A stretch of 64,000 nt of DNA from JAGVSR01 sp963825555 (GTDB lineage Bacteria; Pseudomonadota; Alphaproteobacteria; Rhizobiales; Hyphomicrobiaceae). Shown one piece after another: positions 25,912 to 35,717 of this stretch; the stretch's first letter is position 1, and each line of letters begins with the position of its first letter. The DNA is taken from NCBI GenBank assembly GCA_963825555.1, contig CAWGTZ010000007.1:274950-338949 (forward strand), read 5' to 3'. The notes under the pieces are model-generated. The model ran no database searches, was not told the DNA's origin, and worked only from the letters and a program-made list of their open reading frames with translations. The position numbers and the translations under genes are program-made.

Positions 25912-26850
25912 TCAGTCGATGACGAACGTCAATTCCGACTGCCCCAGCTCGCCTTTCAGCGTGGCAAGCACTCTCGCCCCCTTCACTCGCATCAGATCCT
26001 TCGGATCTGAAAGGTCGATGATGAATGATACAACCTCGCCTTGGGCTTCCTGGCGAACGGGCATCGGAATGAAGCGACCATCCTCTATGTAGAGAAACAC
26101 TTCGGCCGCGTCCGCAGCACCGGGAAAGCGCGCCTTGAGGATCACGCGCGCATCCGGCCCCTCAATCACCAACTCGACCTTGAAGCCCGATGGGTCGCCG
26201 GGCTTCACCCGATCCGCCGACCGTGGCACGGCGTCCAGAGCGGCCTGCCCGTCGGGAGAGGCGGGAGGTAGATCGCCAGGCGGTAGGGTGAGCGCCAGAT
26301 CCACGGCGACGGGTACACAAAGCTTCTTGCAAATTCCATAGTTTGCCGAAACGTCGAGCTGCACCGGTTCGCCCGGACGCTCTGGAGTGATACGCACAGG
26401 GAAGACGGCATGTTCCATGTAGCCAATCACGTCACCGGCGTTGTCGCTGATGACTTTTGGCACGGGATACAAAACCTCGACCGATGCGACATTGCGGGAT
26501 TTCGACCAGTCGAATTCGGGCGGGATGCCACCAGCCGAACCCGGGTTGCGCCAGTATGTCTTCCACCCTTTGTCCATGGTGATCTCGAAGAACGCATAAA
26601 CGCTGCCGGGGGCGGCGCTCTCGACAGCACCCGCGGTGAGACGGGCCCGGTTGTGATCTCCCTCGACCCAATCCGTTGCGAGCTCCGGCGCAACGGCTCC
26701 GGCTATATTGCTCGCAAGGATCGCTACCATCAGCGGCAGAACCAATGCGGCCAAGGCAGCACGAAAAAGCGCACCCGCAGGAAAGCAGCGCCTATGCCGG
26801 CTAGACTGACGAAACGTCCGCCCGCTGCCATACCCTTCGATCTCGATCAA
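25912..26850 (-). CDS. DsbD N-terminal-like (thiol reductase) exported protein
   Basis: 312 residues. After a membrane-like segment (FRAALAALVLPLMVAILASNIAGAVA) comes a periplasmic domain resembling DsbD alpha: WKTYWRNPGSAGGIPPEFDWSKS, then GYMEHAVFPVRITP and YGICKKLCVPVAVDL. The CKKLC pair in the YGICKKLCVP loop corresponds to the thiols of the DsbD alpha domain. The rest of DsbD (membrane core and C-terminal thioredoxin domain) is absent. TTG start with ggagag upstream. It may receive electrons from a separate membrane partner. Divergent from YqgE. Confidence 0.75.
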   Translation of the reverse strand: MIEIEGYGSGRTFRQSSRHRRCFPAGALFRAALAALVLPLMVAILASNIAGAVAPELATDWVEGDHNRARLTAGAVESAAPGSVYAFFEITMDKGWKTYWRNPGSAGGIPPEFDWSKSRNVASVEVLYPVPKVISDNAGDVIGYMEHAVFPVRITPERPGEPVQLDVSANYGICKKLCVPVAVDLALTLPPGDLPPASPDGQAALDAVPRSADRVKPGDPSGFKVELVIEGPDARVILKARFPGAADAAEVFLYIEDGRFIPMPVRQEAQGEVVSFIIDLSDPKDLMRVKGARVLATLKGELGQSELTFVID

Positions 26851-26998
26851 ACCTCTCTCCTTTTTTCAATCGTGCGCGAACCCGTCCTATCCGCGGCCAG
26901 AACATAAGCGTACCAGCCCATCTTGAGCCAAGGTTTCGATTCCTTTGAACCTATCGTGCTGCAGACCCTTCACAGACACGCCCATTGCACATTAAATT

Positions 26999-27619
26999 AT
27001 GGGCATGATGATGCCGAAAACCAAACGCGGAGCGAGCGGCGGCACCAGTCTGGAAGGGCAGTTGCTCGTCGCCATGCCAATCATGACCGACAAGCGGTTC
27101 TCCCGCTCGGTCATTTACCTGTGTGCGCATTCGAAGGAAGGCGCCATGGGTCTGATCATCAACCATCGCGCTGATCACATTACCTTCCCCGATCTGCTGG
27201 AGCGGCTCGGTATAACACCGCGCGGGGCAGAAGACGGCATTGCCGCCGACATCCTGGACCGGGAGGTTCATATGGGTGGACCGGTCGAGACCGGCCGGGG
27301 GTTCGTTCTCCACACGGATGACTACCACGCCACAGACTCCACCCTTGATATCGCCGGTGGCATCAGCTTGACAGCCACAATCGATATTCTGAAGGCTATC
27401 GCCTCGGGTCGAGGACCGCAGCGCTCTATTCTCGCACTCGGCTACGCTGGCTGGTCTCCGGGACAACTCGAGGACGAAATCCAGGCCAACGGGTGGCTGA
27501 ACTGCCCGGCCGATGCCGACATTATTTTCGAGACGGATTTGGACGCCAAGTACGAGCGGGCGCTGGCAAAGATCGGCGTCAACCCATCCTTCCTCGTCGG
27601 CGAAGCCGGTCACTGCTGA
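26999..27619 (+). CDS. YqgE/AlgH family protein
   Basis: 206 residues of the UPF0301 family. Recognised by LEGQLLVAMPIMTDKRFSRSVIYLCAHSKEGAMGLIINH, then VHMGGPVETGRGFVLH and ALGYAGWSPGQLEDEIQANGWL. The molecular role is not established (AlgH was named from Pseudomonas alginate regulation). Four ATG codons crowd the start (26999, 27005, 27008, 27011), and no ribosome binding site decides among them. Confidence 0.93.
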   Translation: MGMMMPKTKRGASGGTSLEGQLLVAMPIMTDKRFSRSVIYLCAHSKEGAMGLIINHRADHITFPDLLERLGITPRGAEDGIAADILDREVHMGGPVETGRGFVLHTDDYHATDSTLDIAGGISLTATIDILKAIASGRGPQRSILALGYAGWSPGQLEDEIQANGWLNCPADADIIFETDLDAKYERALAKIGVNPSFLVGEAGHC

Positions 27620-27684
27620 GTTTATCGGCCGCGTCATTGCCGCGTGCCGTCCGCACGCGAAACGCAAAAAACACCCGTAGGCCG

Positions 27685-30600
27685 CTATTCGGCAGCGCCG
27701 CTGGCCGAGCTTCCTCCAGAGCCGCTCGACGAAGCCGCACGCTTTAAGGGCTGCGAAGGCGGCGTGCCGCCTGCGAGCCGTTGGAGGCTGGCTGCAATGT
27801 TCGGTGGAAGCTTGTCGAAATTGGGAACGGCACGCGGCGCCGGCCTTGCAACCGGCTTAGGCGCTGCTTTCGGCCCCGGCGGCGATGGCCGCGTGGGCGG
27901 AACAGCCCCTTCGGGCATAGGAGGTGGCATACCGGGTTGCGGAGCCGTCGCCATCGGCAAGACGGGAGGAGCGGGCTCGGCGGCGGTGTGCTCCTGCGAA
28001 GTTTCCGGCAGACCGGGAACGGCCGGTGCGGAGGCAAAGGCGTCCATGGGATGCGGTTGAGGGGGCGCAGTTGGTCCCCCGGCAACGGCAAACGCCGGCG
28101 GACCGGAAAGATCTGCTTGAGGGGATAACGGGAGATGGGGCAGCGAAGACAGACTTGCTGCCAAATCCTGCTGCAAGTCCGGCGGCTGATATCCGTTGCC
28201 GGATGGCAGAACCGGCGGCGGGGCCGCAGAAAGCGGGGCTTGCAGAGCCGGTGCAACCGGATCCCGCAATGGCGATGCCGATGGCGTAGCCAGTACTTCG
28301 GGCATCGGAACAGGCGGGGCCGGCGGGAATGACCCTTGGAATGCCGGAGGCTCTGGCGGCGGACCATTCTGTCGCGATTGTCCGCGCCGCGAGCCGTTGG
28401 GGTGTGGATGATTTCGAATCGGTACGGTCTTGGGCTCGACGGGCATGGATGTTTTCCCGTCGGCTCCGCCACCAGGCACCGGAGGCCGCATGATGATCGG
28501 CTCAGCGCCGGCGGCTGCGGCTGCTTCCGGTACGCGCTGATGAGGCGTTGTCTTCTCGGGCGCGACGTCACCGTTGCTCTTCTTGCGAGGAGATGTGCGG
28601 AAGAATCCGCGCGGCTGCATGCGGCGCTCAGATTTACGCACCAATTTCAGAAGCTGAAGAACCTCACGCTCGGAGATGGGATCTCCATAGTAGAAGCCTT
28701 GGCCGTATTCGCAATCAATAGACCGGAGATAGCTTACGTCCTCATCGGTCTCGACACTGTCGACAACAACTTTTCGTCCAAGCTCGTGCGTCAGCGCCGT
28801 CACCGCCCGCAGCATGCCGTTTCCGGAAGCATCCGTACCGCCAGCGGCCAGAAGCGCGCGATCGATGCGGACGGCCTCGAAGGGCAGGCGACCGAGGTAA
28901 AGCAGTGACGAGTAGCCGGAGCAGAAACCGTCGAGGATGAGTTCGGCACCGGCGCTGCGCAGCCATTCCAGAGACTCGGTGGCCTTTTCGGGATTCTCCA
29001 TGACAAGGCATTCGGCCACGCCGATCTTCAGCGAGCCCTTGGCCACCGATTGCCGTGAAAGGCTCTGGCGGATGTCCTGGGCAAGTTCCTGTCCGAGCGT
29101 CACACCGGCCGGCAAATTGAGATTGACGAAGAGGGCCTTCTCGGCCCGCGGCAATTCCTTCTGCCAGAAGGCGCAATCCTTGAGAGCCCGCGTAAGGGCC
29201 ACCTGCAGCGTCTTGTGCAGCAGTTCCGACGCGCCGTCCCACTGCAGGTAGCCGAAGGGATTCAACAGGCCCTGCTTGGGATGCTCCCAGCGTACGACCG
29301 CCTCGAACCCTGCCAGCTCCTCCTTCGGCATGTAGACAATCGGCTGATAGAGGACCGTGATCTGGTTCTTCTCAATCGCCTTGCGGATCTCGACCTCCAT
29401 AAGAGTCCGATCGTCCGCCTGTCCGCGCATCTCCGGCCGGAAAATCTCAATTCGATCGGCACCGCTGCGCTTGGCCTGGTACATGGCCGTCTCCGCCTCG
29501 CGCAAGAGGTCCTGCTCATTGGCCTGCTGGCCATCGAAGATGGCGATGCCGACAGAACCCGTCAGCACGATGTCCTGACCGGCGAGCTTGATGGGCGAGC
29601 GCAGGCTTCGCCGGATCCGCTCGGCAAGAGCCGCCAGATCCGCTGCCGATCTCTCCTTCATCAGCAGAAGCGCGAAGCGGTCGCCGCCGGCACGCGCAAT
29701 CGTATCCTCCGGTTCCAGATGACGCTGAAGCCGCCTTGCGACGGTGAGAAGAAAACTGTCTCCCACCACGACGCCATAGGACGAATTGACGGTCTTGAAC
29801 TTGTCGATGTCAACGAACATCACGGTCGGGCGGATTTGCATTTCCGTGCGGGCACGCTGCATCGCAATGGCCAGACGGTCGGATAGGATCTGCCGGTTGG
29901 GAAGGCCGGTGAGCGAACACTTGACGGCATCGGTGAGAAGCCGCTCCTGAGCGCGCTTGGTATCAGTGACATCGCGCAACAGACCGACGCTCTTCACGGT
30001 CCGTCCATCGGAACTCGGGATCGAGGAAGCTTCGACTTCGTACCAACGATAGCTGTTGTCGGCGTGCCGAAGGCGGAAGACGCACTGCATATGCCCATCG
30101 TTGCGCTCCTCGTTGGCCACGAGCGACAGGCGAAACCGTTCCCGATCGGCGGGATGGATATGATGGCAGAAGTCCTCGACCTTGGTGTTGAGTTCGCCCG
30201 GGTTGAGACCGAGGGCGGCTTCGACATTGCCGCTGACCTTTACCTCATCCCGGCGCGCGCTCCACTCCCAAACGCCGGCACCGGCCGCCTCGACCGCGAC
30301 GGAGCGCAACTGAAGTTCCGAAGGCGCCGAGCCGTAGAGCGGTTCGAGCGAGCGGAACGCGAACTGGGTCACCGTAAATCCGATGAGCAGCACAATGAGC
30401 ACGAGACCGGCGACGAGGCCGGAGACGACCATGTCTCCTGAAAGCTGTCCGGTGAGCGTGACCGCCGCACCGAACGCCCAGACCAGGAGCAGGATCCAAG
30501 TGGGGATGAGAGACAGCGCCCGGTCCTGCCCCCTCAGCGCCAAGAACAGCGTCACAAGCATGCCGATCCCGCCGATGGCCGCAAAGGACATGCGCGCGAA

Positions 30601-31512
30601 CGTGGATGCGAGGCGCGGATCAATGACAGCGACAGCGACGAGCGCAAGTTGGGCCACGATCCAGACGCTGAACAGCATCCGGGCAAGCCCGTGCCAGAGC
30701 GAAATGCGCAGGAAGAAATACAGGAAGATGACGAGGCTCGCCGCCATCGCGGCTTCGCACGCAGCGCGATAGACCGCATTGTTCTCCGCCTTGAGCTGGA
30801 ACAGCTTGTGGAAGAACCCGAAGTCGACACAGAGGTAGCCCAGCACGCACCATGCAACAAGGGCGGCAGCCGGAAAGATGACCTTGTGATTGGCGGCAAA
30901 GATCGCCGTCAGGAAGATCGCGAGCAAGGCGGTGAGGCCCAGCATGACCCCGTTGAAGAGCTGCCGCTCGCGAACCTTCAGCTCGTAATCGAGCGGTTTC
31001 CAGAGGTAGATGCGCGCATAGCGCTCAGACGAAAGCTCGGCGACATACGTGATGGTCTGACCCGGCTCGAGGGTGATGCGAAACAGGTCCGCGCGCTCGC
31101 TATTGATGCGCTCGGGCATAAAGCCCATGGATGGCGTGACAGCCTCGATACGCCGCGCGTCAAGATCAGGCCAAACGATGCCCGACCCAATGACTGTGTA
31201 ACGGGATGCCGCTATCCAGCGCTCGATGGCGGTGTCGGTCGGATTGTAGAGTGCGAAGACCATCCAGCTTGGATTGGTGCCGGGCGTGGTTGCACGCACC
31301 GAAAGCCGGCCCGCCGTTCCGTCGGCGCTGGCCGCTGTTTCGATCTGCAGGCTATCCCCGCGGCCTTCGTAAAGCGCGCCCAGGGTGGTGATTTCGATGC
31401 GGCCCTGATCGGGCGAAACGGAAATTGCTTCGAGAGCCGACGCGTTGCCTGTCCGCAGAACCAGCGCAATGACTAGGAGCGAGAAGATCCACAATCTGCC
31501 AATTAGGGTCAT
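27685..31512 (-). CDS. DISM-7TM/PAS/GGDEF/EAL protein with degenerate catalytic sites
   Basis: Large membrane signalling protein of 1275 residues. Signal peptide; periplasmic 7TMR-DISM-like sensor (about 25-185); about seven hydrophobic segments (190-410); PAS (about 430-550); GGDEF (about 560-720); EAL (about 730-980); a Pro/Ala-rich tail of about 270 residues. The GGDEF motif reads GGDRF, and EAL is EAV with missing partners: the ETE-type motif is GVAE, DDFG is DGFC, the Lys in KID is Arg. Both c-di-GMP making and breaking are therefore doubtful; it may act as a c-di-GMP receptor or sensor. ATG at 31512 overlaps the GNAT gene by four bases. Confidence 0.85.
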   Translation of the reverse strand: MTLIGRLWIFSLLVIALVLRTGNASALEAISVSPDQGRIEITTLGALYEGRGDSLQIETAASADGTAGRLSVRATTPGTNPSWMVFALYNPTDTAIERWIAASRYTVIGSGIVWPDLDARRIEAVTPSMGFMPERINSERADLFRITLEPGQTITYVAELSSERYARIYLWKPLDYELKVRERQLFNGVMLGLTALLAIFLTAIFAANHKVIFPAAALVAWCVLGYLCVDFGFFHKLFQLKAENNAVYRAACEAAMAASLVIFLYFFLRISLWHGLARMLFSVWIVAQLALVAVAVIDPRLASTFARMSFAAIGGIGMLVTLFLALRGQDRALSLIPTWILLLVWAFGAAVTLTGQLSGDMVVSGLVAGLVLIVLLIGFTVTQFAFRSLEPLYGSAPSELQLRSVAVEAAGAGVWEWSARRDEVKVSGNVEAALGLNPGELNTKVEDFCHHIHPADRERFRLSLVANEERNDGHMQCVFRLRHADNSYRWYEVEASSIPSSDGRTVKSVGLLRDVTDTKRAQERLLTDAVKCSLTGLPNRQILSDRLAIAMQRARTEMQIRPTVMFVDIDKFKTVNSSYGVVVGDSFLLTVARRLQRHLEPEDTIARAGGDRFALLLMKERSAADLAALAERIRRSLRSPIKLAGQDIVLTGSVGIAIFDGQQANEQDLLREAETAMYQAKRSGADRIEIFRPEMRGQADDRTLMEVEIRKAIEKNQITVLYQPIVYMPKEELAGFEAVVRWEHPKQGLLNPFGYLQWDGASELLHKTLQVALTRALKDCAFWQKELPRAEKALFVNLNLPAGVTLGQELAQDIRQSLSRQSVAKGSLKIGVAECLVMENPEKATESLEWLRSAGAELILDGFCSGYSSLLYLGRLPFEAVRIDRALLAAGGTDASGNGMLRAVTALTHELGRKVVVDSVETDEDVSYLRSIDCEYGQGFYYGDPISEREVLQLLKLVRKSERRMQPRGFFRTSPRKKSNGDVAPEKTTPHQRVPEAAAAAGAEPIIMRPPVPGGGADGKTSMPVEPKTVPIRNHPHPNGSRRGQSRQNGPPPEPPAFQGSFPPAPPVPMPEVLATPSASPLRDPVAPALQAPLSAAPPPVLPSGNGYQPPDLQQDLAASLSSLPHLPLSPQADLSGPPAFAVAGGPTAPPQPHPMDAFASAPAVPGLPETSQEHTAAEPAPPVLPMATAPQPGMPPPMPEGAVPPTRPSPPGPKAAPKPVARPAPRAVPNFDKLPPNIAASLQRLAGGTPPSQPLKRAASSSGSGGSSASGAAE

Positions 31513-32117
31513 GCGCGACCCTCCTGGCCCGACCCCCGGTTCGGACCAGCAACAAGACCGAACAGCACGTGATCTCGCCACACACCGTCGATCTTCAGAT
31601 ACTCGCGCGCATACCCTTCCCGCTCGAAGCCGCTGCGTTCCAGCACGCGGATCGAGGGCTCGTTGGCGGGCTGCGTGGCCGCTTCGAGGCGGTGCAGGCG
31701 CAGGTGTTCGAAGCTGAAGTCCGCTATCGCGCGCACGGCATCCGTCATGTAGCCGCGGCCAAGATACGGCCGGCCGAGCCAATAACCGACCGACGCCGAC
31801 TGGGTAATGCCGCGTTGAATATTTGTGAGGGCAGCCCCGCCTACGAGACGGTCGTCGTGAGCGGTGAATATAAGGAAGGCGTAGCCCTGGTCGTTACGAG
31901 CTTCGCGCTGGTAGTGGCGCACGCGCCGCTTGAACGCGGTGCGGGTCAGATCATCACGCGGCCAGGTCGGCTCCCAGGGCTGGAGATGCGCGCGGCTTTC
32001 AGCGCGCAATTCGGCCCAGGGGCCGTAATCGGACACCTGGGGAGCCCGCAAGATCACGCGGGTGCCCGGAACGACAGCGGGAACATCCGGAACGAGGCCT
32101 GACCTCAGGAATGCCAT
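31509..32117 (-). CDS. GNAT acetyltransferase, RimJ-like
   Basis: 202-residue N-acetyltransferase of the RimJ/RimL type, which acetylate ribosomal protein N-termini or small amines. The AcCoA-binding motif A reads SVGYWLGRPYLGRGYMTDAVRAI, and the final part NEPSIRVLERSGFEREGYAREYLKIDGVWRDHVLF is typical of the family. The substrate is unknown. It lies between the M16 peptidase gene and the GGDEF/EAL gene, overlapping the latter by four bases. Confidence 0.88.
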   Translation of the reverse strand: MAFLRSGLVPDVPAVVPGTRVILRAPQVSDYGPWAELRAESRAHLQPWEPTWPRDDLTRTAFKRRVRHYQREARNDQGYAFLIFTAHDDRLVGGAALTNIQRGITQSASVGYWLGRPYLGRGYMTDAVRAIADFSFEHLRLHRLEAATQPANEPSIRVLERSGFEREGYAREYLKIDGVWRDHVLFGLVAGPNRGSGQEGRA

Positions 32118-32137
32118 GTGTGCGTTCCTTGCGCGCC

Positions 32138-33410
32138 CTAAGTCAGTGCACCCAGCCGCGCGCCCGCGCGCGCTGCGAAATTACCGCTATTGCGGCCAGC
32201 GCCGACGACGGCCACGCAGGCCTCCCGCCGCCTCAGACGCTGCGCCAGGGTGCGAACATCGTCCGCCGACACGCTATCAACGAATGCGACGATCTCGGAG
32301 GTGGACAGCACGCTGCCGTGCAGCAGGATCTGACGCGCAAGTTGCTCGGCACGGGCTGAACACGATTCCAGGCTCATCATGAGGCCGGCCTTGAGTTGGG
32401 CCTTGGCGCGCGCCACTTCGGCTTCGTCGGGGCCGCTCGCCGCCATCCGGTCGATCTCATCACTCACCACGTCGATCAGCTCCCCGATCATTCCAGGCCC
32501 GGTCGCCGCATGCACGGCAAAGAGCCCGCTATCCTTCAATCCCCACGACGTCGAATAGATGGCGTAGCAAAGACCACGCTTTTCCCGAACCTCCTGGAAG
32601 AGACGTGATGACATCCCCCCGCCGAGCACCCCCGACAACACCTGAGCGGCAAAAAACTCCGGCTCGCGATAGGAGGGTGCCTCGAAACCCATCACGAGAT
32701 GCGCCTGCTCGAACTTGCGTGAACTCGACCGAACCCCGCCCTGATACAAGGCCGGCTCTTCGACACCCGAACCCGCATTAGTCAGCGCCCCGAATAGGGC
32801 CTCAGCGTGGCGGACGGCGTCTTCGTGGCGGATCGCGCCAGCGCCCGATAGGACCATGCCCGCGGGATGATAACGCTCAGCAAGGAAGTCCTTTAAATTA
32901 CTGCGGGAAATCGCCTTCACACTGTCCGGCGTCCCAAGAATTGTCCGCCCTGCGGGCTGGCCCGGAAAGGCGGCATCCTGGACGAGATCGAAGACGATGT
33001 CGTCCGGGCTGTCCAGGGTTCCGGCGATCTCCTGGAGAATCACCTCGCGCTCTCTCTCCAGCTCGTCCTCGGCAAAAGTGGAGTTCTGAAGAATGTCGGC
33101 GATGATCTGCAGTGCAATGCCCTCATCGCCTTTGAGCACACGGGCAAAGTATGCCGTGGTCTCCAGCCCTGTCGCAGCGTTGAGATCGCCGCCTACAGCC
33201 TCGATCTCCTCGGCGATATCCCGTGGGGACCGCGTCGTCGTTCCCTTGAAGGCCATGTGCTCGAGCAGGTGTGAGAGACCATGTTCCTCCGTGCGCTCGT
33301 GACGCGCGCCGGTATTCACCCAGAACTCCGAGTGCACTCGTCTCCAGATGCGGCATGGTCTCAGTGACAACCGTCAGGCCGTTCGAAAGCCGCGTGATCT
33401 CCACGCTCAT
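32138..33410 (-). pseudogene. M16 family zinc peptidase, frameshifted at 33323
   Basis: Mitochondrial processing peptidase-like protein. The start at 33410 gives MSVEITRLSNGLTVVTETMPHLETSALGV, the usual N-terminus, then the frame is lost. One base at about 33323 must be dropped to join the next frame, WVNTGARHERTEEHGLSHLLEHMAFKGTT, which carries the zinc-binding HXXEH (HLLEH) and later the EVILQE glutamate. Corrected length is about 424, normal. The start overlaps the thrC stop by four bases, which supports 33410. The rest (to 32138) is intact, so this is either a single-base sequencing error or a recent pseudogene. Confidence 0.82.
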
Positions 33411-34828
33411 AAATTCCCTCCCACTGCGGCTCTGGCGACTGATTCGACGAAACCCTCGACCTCCTTCAGATCGTTGGTGAGCACGGGATAGCGCTCGGCG
33501 TCGGTCATGAGAGAAGAGAGACGCGGCGGAAGTCCGGGACGCGCGCCGGTGATCGCCTCCATGGCATCGGGGAACTTGGCGGGATGGGCCGTCGCCAGAA
33601 CGACGCGCGCGACCTCGCCCGACACATGACCCTCGAGCGCAGCGTTTGCCGCAAACACTCCGCAGGCGGTATGCGGATCGAGCAGATAGCCGCTTGCTGC
33701 GCGCGTCTCGCGAATGGTGCTCGCGACCGCCTCCTCGTCAGCCGCACCCGCGCCGAAGTCGCGGCGTACGGCTTCGCGCTGTTTCTCTGTCAGCTCGAAC
33801 CGGCGCCCTTGAGCCAGCATCTGCATCTGACGGGCGACGAGTTCAGCATCGCGGTCCGACGCGTCGAACAGATAGCGCTCGAAGTTCGACGAGATCTGAA
33901 TGTCCATGGACGGCGAAGACGTCGCCACCACGTCGCGCATCTCGTAAACGCCCGTTTCAAGCGTCCGGGGCAGAATGTCGTTCTGATTGGAACCAATGAC
34001 GAGCATTTCGATCGGCAACCCCATGCGCCGGGCCACGTAACCGGCGAAGATGTCGCCGAAGTTGCCCGTCGGCACGGAGAAGGCCACTTTGCGATAAGGT
34101 GCACCGAGCGCCGCGGCGGCAACGAAGTAGTACGTCACCTGTGCAACGATACGGCCCCAATTGATCGAGTTGACGCCCGACAGGCTGACGCGATCGCGAA
34201 AAGCGTGATCGTTAAACATCGCCTTTACGAGCGCTTGGCAGTCGTCGAACGTGCCCTTGATCGCAACCGCGTGGACGCTGTCTTCGATGGGTGTCGTCAT
34301 CATGCGGCGCTGCACGTCCGAGACGCGCCCATCGGGAAACAGGATCACAACATCAACTCGTGACGACGACCGGAATGCCTCGATAGCCGCGCCGCCCGTA
34401 TCTCCGGAAGTCGCGCCGACGATGGTGGCGCGCTGGTTCCGCTTCGCCAGAACGTGATCCATGAGGCGCGCCAGGAGCTGCATGGCGACGTCCTTGAAAG
34501 CGAGCGTCGGCCCGTGGAACAGCTCCAGAATGAACGTGCGGTTATCGATCTGCGTTAGCGGCGTCACAGCCGGATGGCCGAAGGACGCATAGGCCTGCTC
34601 GGCCATCGCAAGCAGCTCGGCTCGAGTGAGTGCGCCACCGGTGAACGGATGGATGACCTCGACGGCGACTTCGGCGAACGGCCGCCCGGCCAAGCTGGCG
34701 ATGGTTTCTTGAGACAGAGTGGGCCAGGTTTCAGGGACATAGAGGCCGCCGTCGCGCGCCAGCCCGGCGAGGAGCACATCCTCAAAGCCGAGGACCGGAG
34801 CTCGGCCTCTGGTGGAGATATAGTTCAC
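33407..34828 (-). CDS. thrC: Threonine synthase
   Basis: PLP enzyme converting phosphohomoserine to threonine. MNYISTRGRAPVLGFEDVLLAGLARDGGLYVPE is the family start. The PLP lysine is in GPTLAFKDVAMQLLARLM, and the phosphate-binding loop in ATSGDTGGAA. NSINWGRIVAQVTYYFVA and SVPTGNFGDIFAGYVA are further signatures. 473 residues, normal. First gene of a minus-strand operon with the M16 peptidase and GNAT genes. Confidence 0.96.
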   Translation of the reverse strand: MNYISTRGRAPVLGFEDVLLAGLARDGGLYVPETWPTLSQETIASLAGRPFAEVAVEVIHPFTGGALTRAELLAMAEQAYASFGHPAVTPLTQIDNRTFILELFHGPTLAFKDVAMQLLARLMDHVLAKRNQRATIVGATSGDTGGAAIEAFRSSSRVDVVILFPDGRVSDVQRRMMTTPIEDSVHAVAIKGTFDDCQALVKAMFNDHAFRDRVSLSGVNSINWGRIVAQVTYYFVAAAALGAPYRKVAFSVPTGNFGDIFAGYVARRMGLPIEMLVIGSNQNDILPRTLETGVYEMRDVVATSSPSMDIQISSNFERYLFDASDRDAELVARQMQMLAQGRRFELTEKQREAVRRDFGAGAADEEAVASTIRETRAASGYLLDPHTACGVFAANAALEGHVSGEVARVVLATAHPAKFPDAMEAITGARPGLPPRLSSLMTDAERYPVLTNDLKEVEGFVESVARAAVGGNL

Positions 34829-34934
34829 GGATCTTTCGAGCTTTCATAGTCAGGGACAACGGTCGTGCCGCTGGCAGACCCTAAGGCCCCGCCGCTTCGC
34901 GAACAAGCCCGCTATCATGTTGGAATGGTTGCGC

Positions 34935-35684
34935 CTACCGTCCACGTAAACGGGGGATCGCATACATCAAGTAGATGGCTGTCAGGACCACCGCGAGGCC
35001 GAACCAAGTCAGGGCATATTCCAGGTGCCGATTGGGCAACTTCAGCTCCGTCACGCCGCCCTTGGGCCATCCACCCGGAGCATCCGTTTCCGCATCGATG
35101 AACAGCGGCAGGCTCTTCGGCACGCCCTCCGGGAAAGCTGCCGCGAGCATGCCGTCGAAATCGCGCCAGAACCAGAGATTGGCCTTCGGGTCATTGTCAG
35201 GGACGAAACGGCCATGCGTGCCAGGCAATCGGACGAGTCCTACCACAACCGTTTCACCTGCGACCTGCCCCTCGGCCCGACTCCCCGGATCCTTAAGGTG
35301 TTCGGGCAAGAAGCCCCGATTGACGATCAGCACATCATCGGAACCGGCAACCTCAAACGGCGTGTAGAGGTGGAACCCCGGCCCGAGGCGTTGATCTGGA
35401 GCGTAAAAGTAAAGCTCCTTGTCATGGAGGAAGCGGCCACTGACGCGGGCCCGGGCATACTCCAGTTCCGCCCGAGCAACGGGACCATCGGCGACCGGAC
35501 CCTTCAGCAGCCGATCAAGATCAACCGGCTCCGCCTTGGTCCGCATCGCGATATCAGCGAGCAGCCCTTCCTTCCAATCCCTGCGATCGAGTTGCCAGAA
35601 GCCCAGCGACACGAGCAACGGCAGGGCCAGGAGTACCATGACCGTCGGGATCAGAAGCTTGCGGTCGCGCAGTCGGGCGAACAT
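34935..35684 (-). CDS. SURF1 family cytochrome oxidase assembly protein
   Basis: Inner-membrane protein of 249 residues that helps heme a insertion into cytochrome oxidase subunit I. Two hydrophobic segments, one at the N-terminus (IPTVMVLLALPLLVSLGFWQLDRR) and one at the C-terminus (HLEYALTWFGLAVVLTAIYLMYA). The conserved SGRFLHDKELYFY, GFHLYTPFEVAGSDDVLIVNRGFLP and PNRHLEYALTWFGLA blocks are clear. Part of the cta gene block. Confidence 0.93.
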   Translation of the reverse strand: MFARLRDRKLLIPTVMVLLALPLLVSLGFWQLDRRDWKEGLLADIAMRTKAEPVDLDRLLKGPVADGPVARAELEYARARVSGRFLHDKELYFYAPDQRLGPGFHLYTPFEVAGSDDVLIVNRGFLPEHLKDPGSRAEGQVAGETVVVGLVRLPGTHGRFVPDNDPKANLWFWRDFDGMLAAAFPEGVPKSLPLFIDAETDAPGGWPKGGVTELKLPNRHLEYALTWFGLAVVLTAIYLMYAIPRLRGR

Positions 35685-35717
35685 CGGCGTTACAGGTTTC
35701 TCCAGAGGGCGCGCGCT

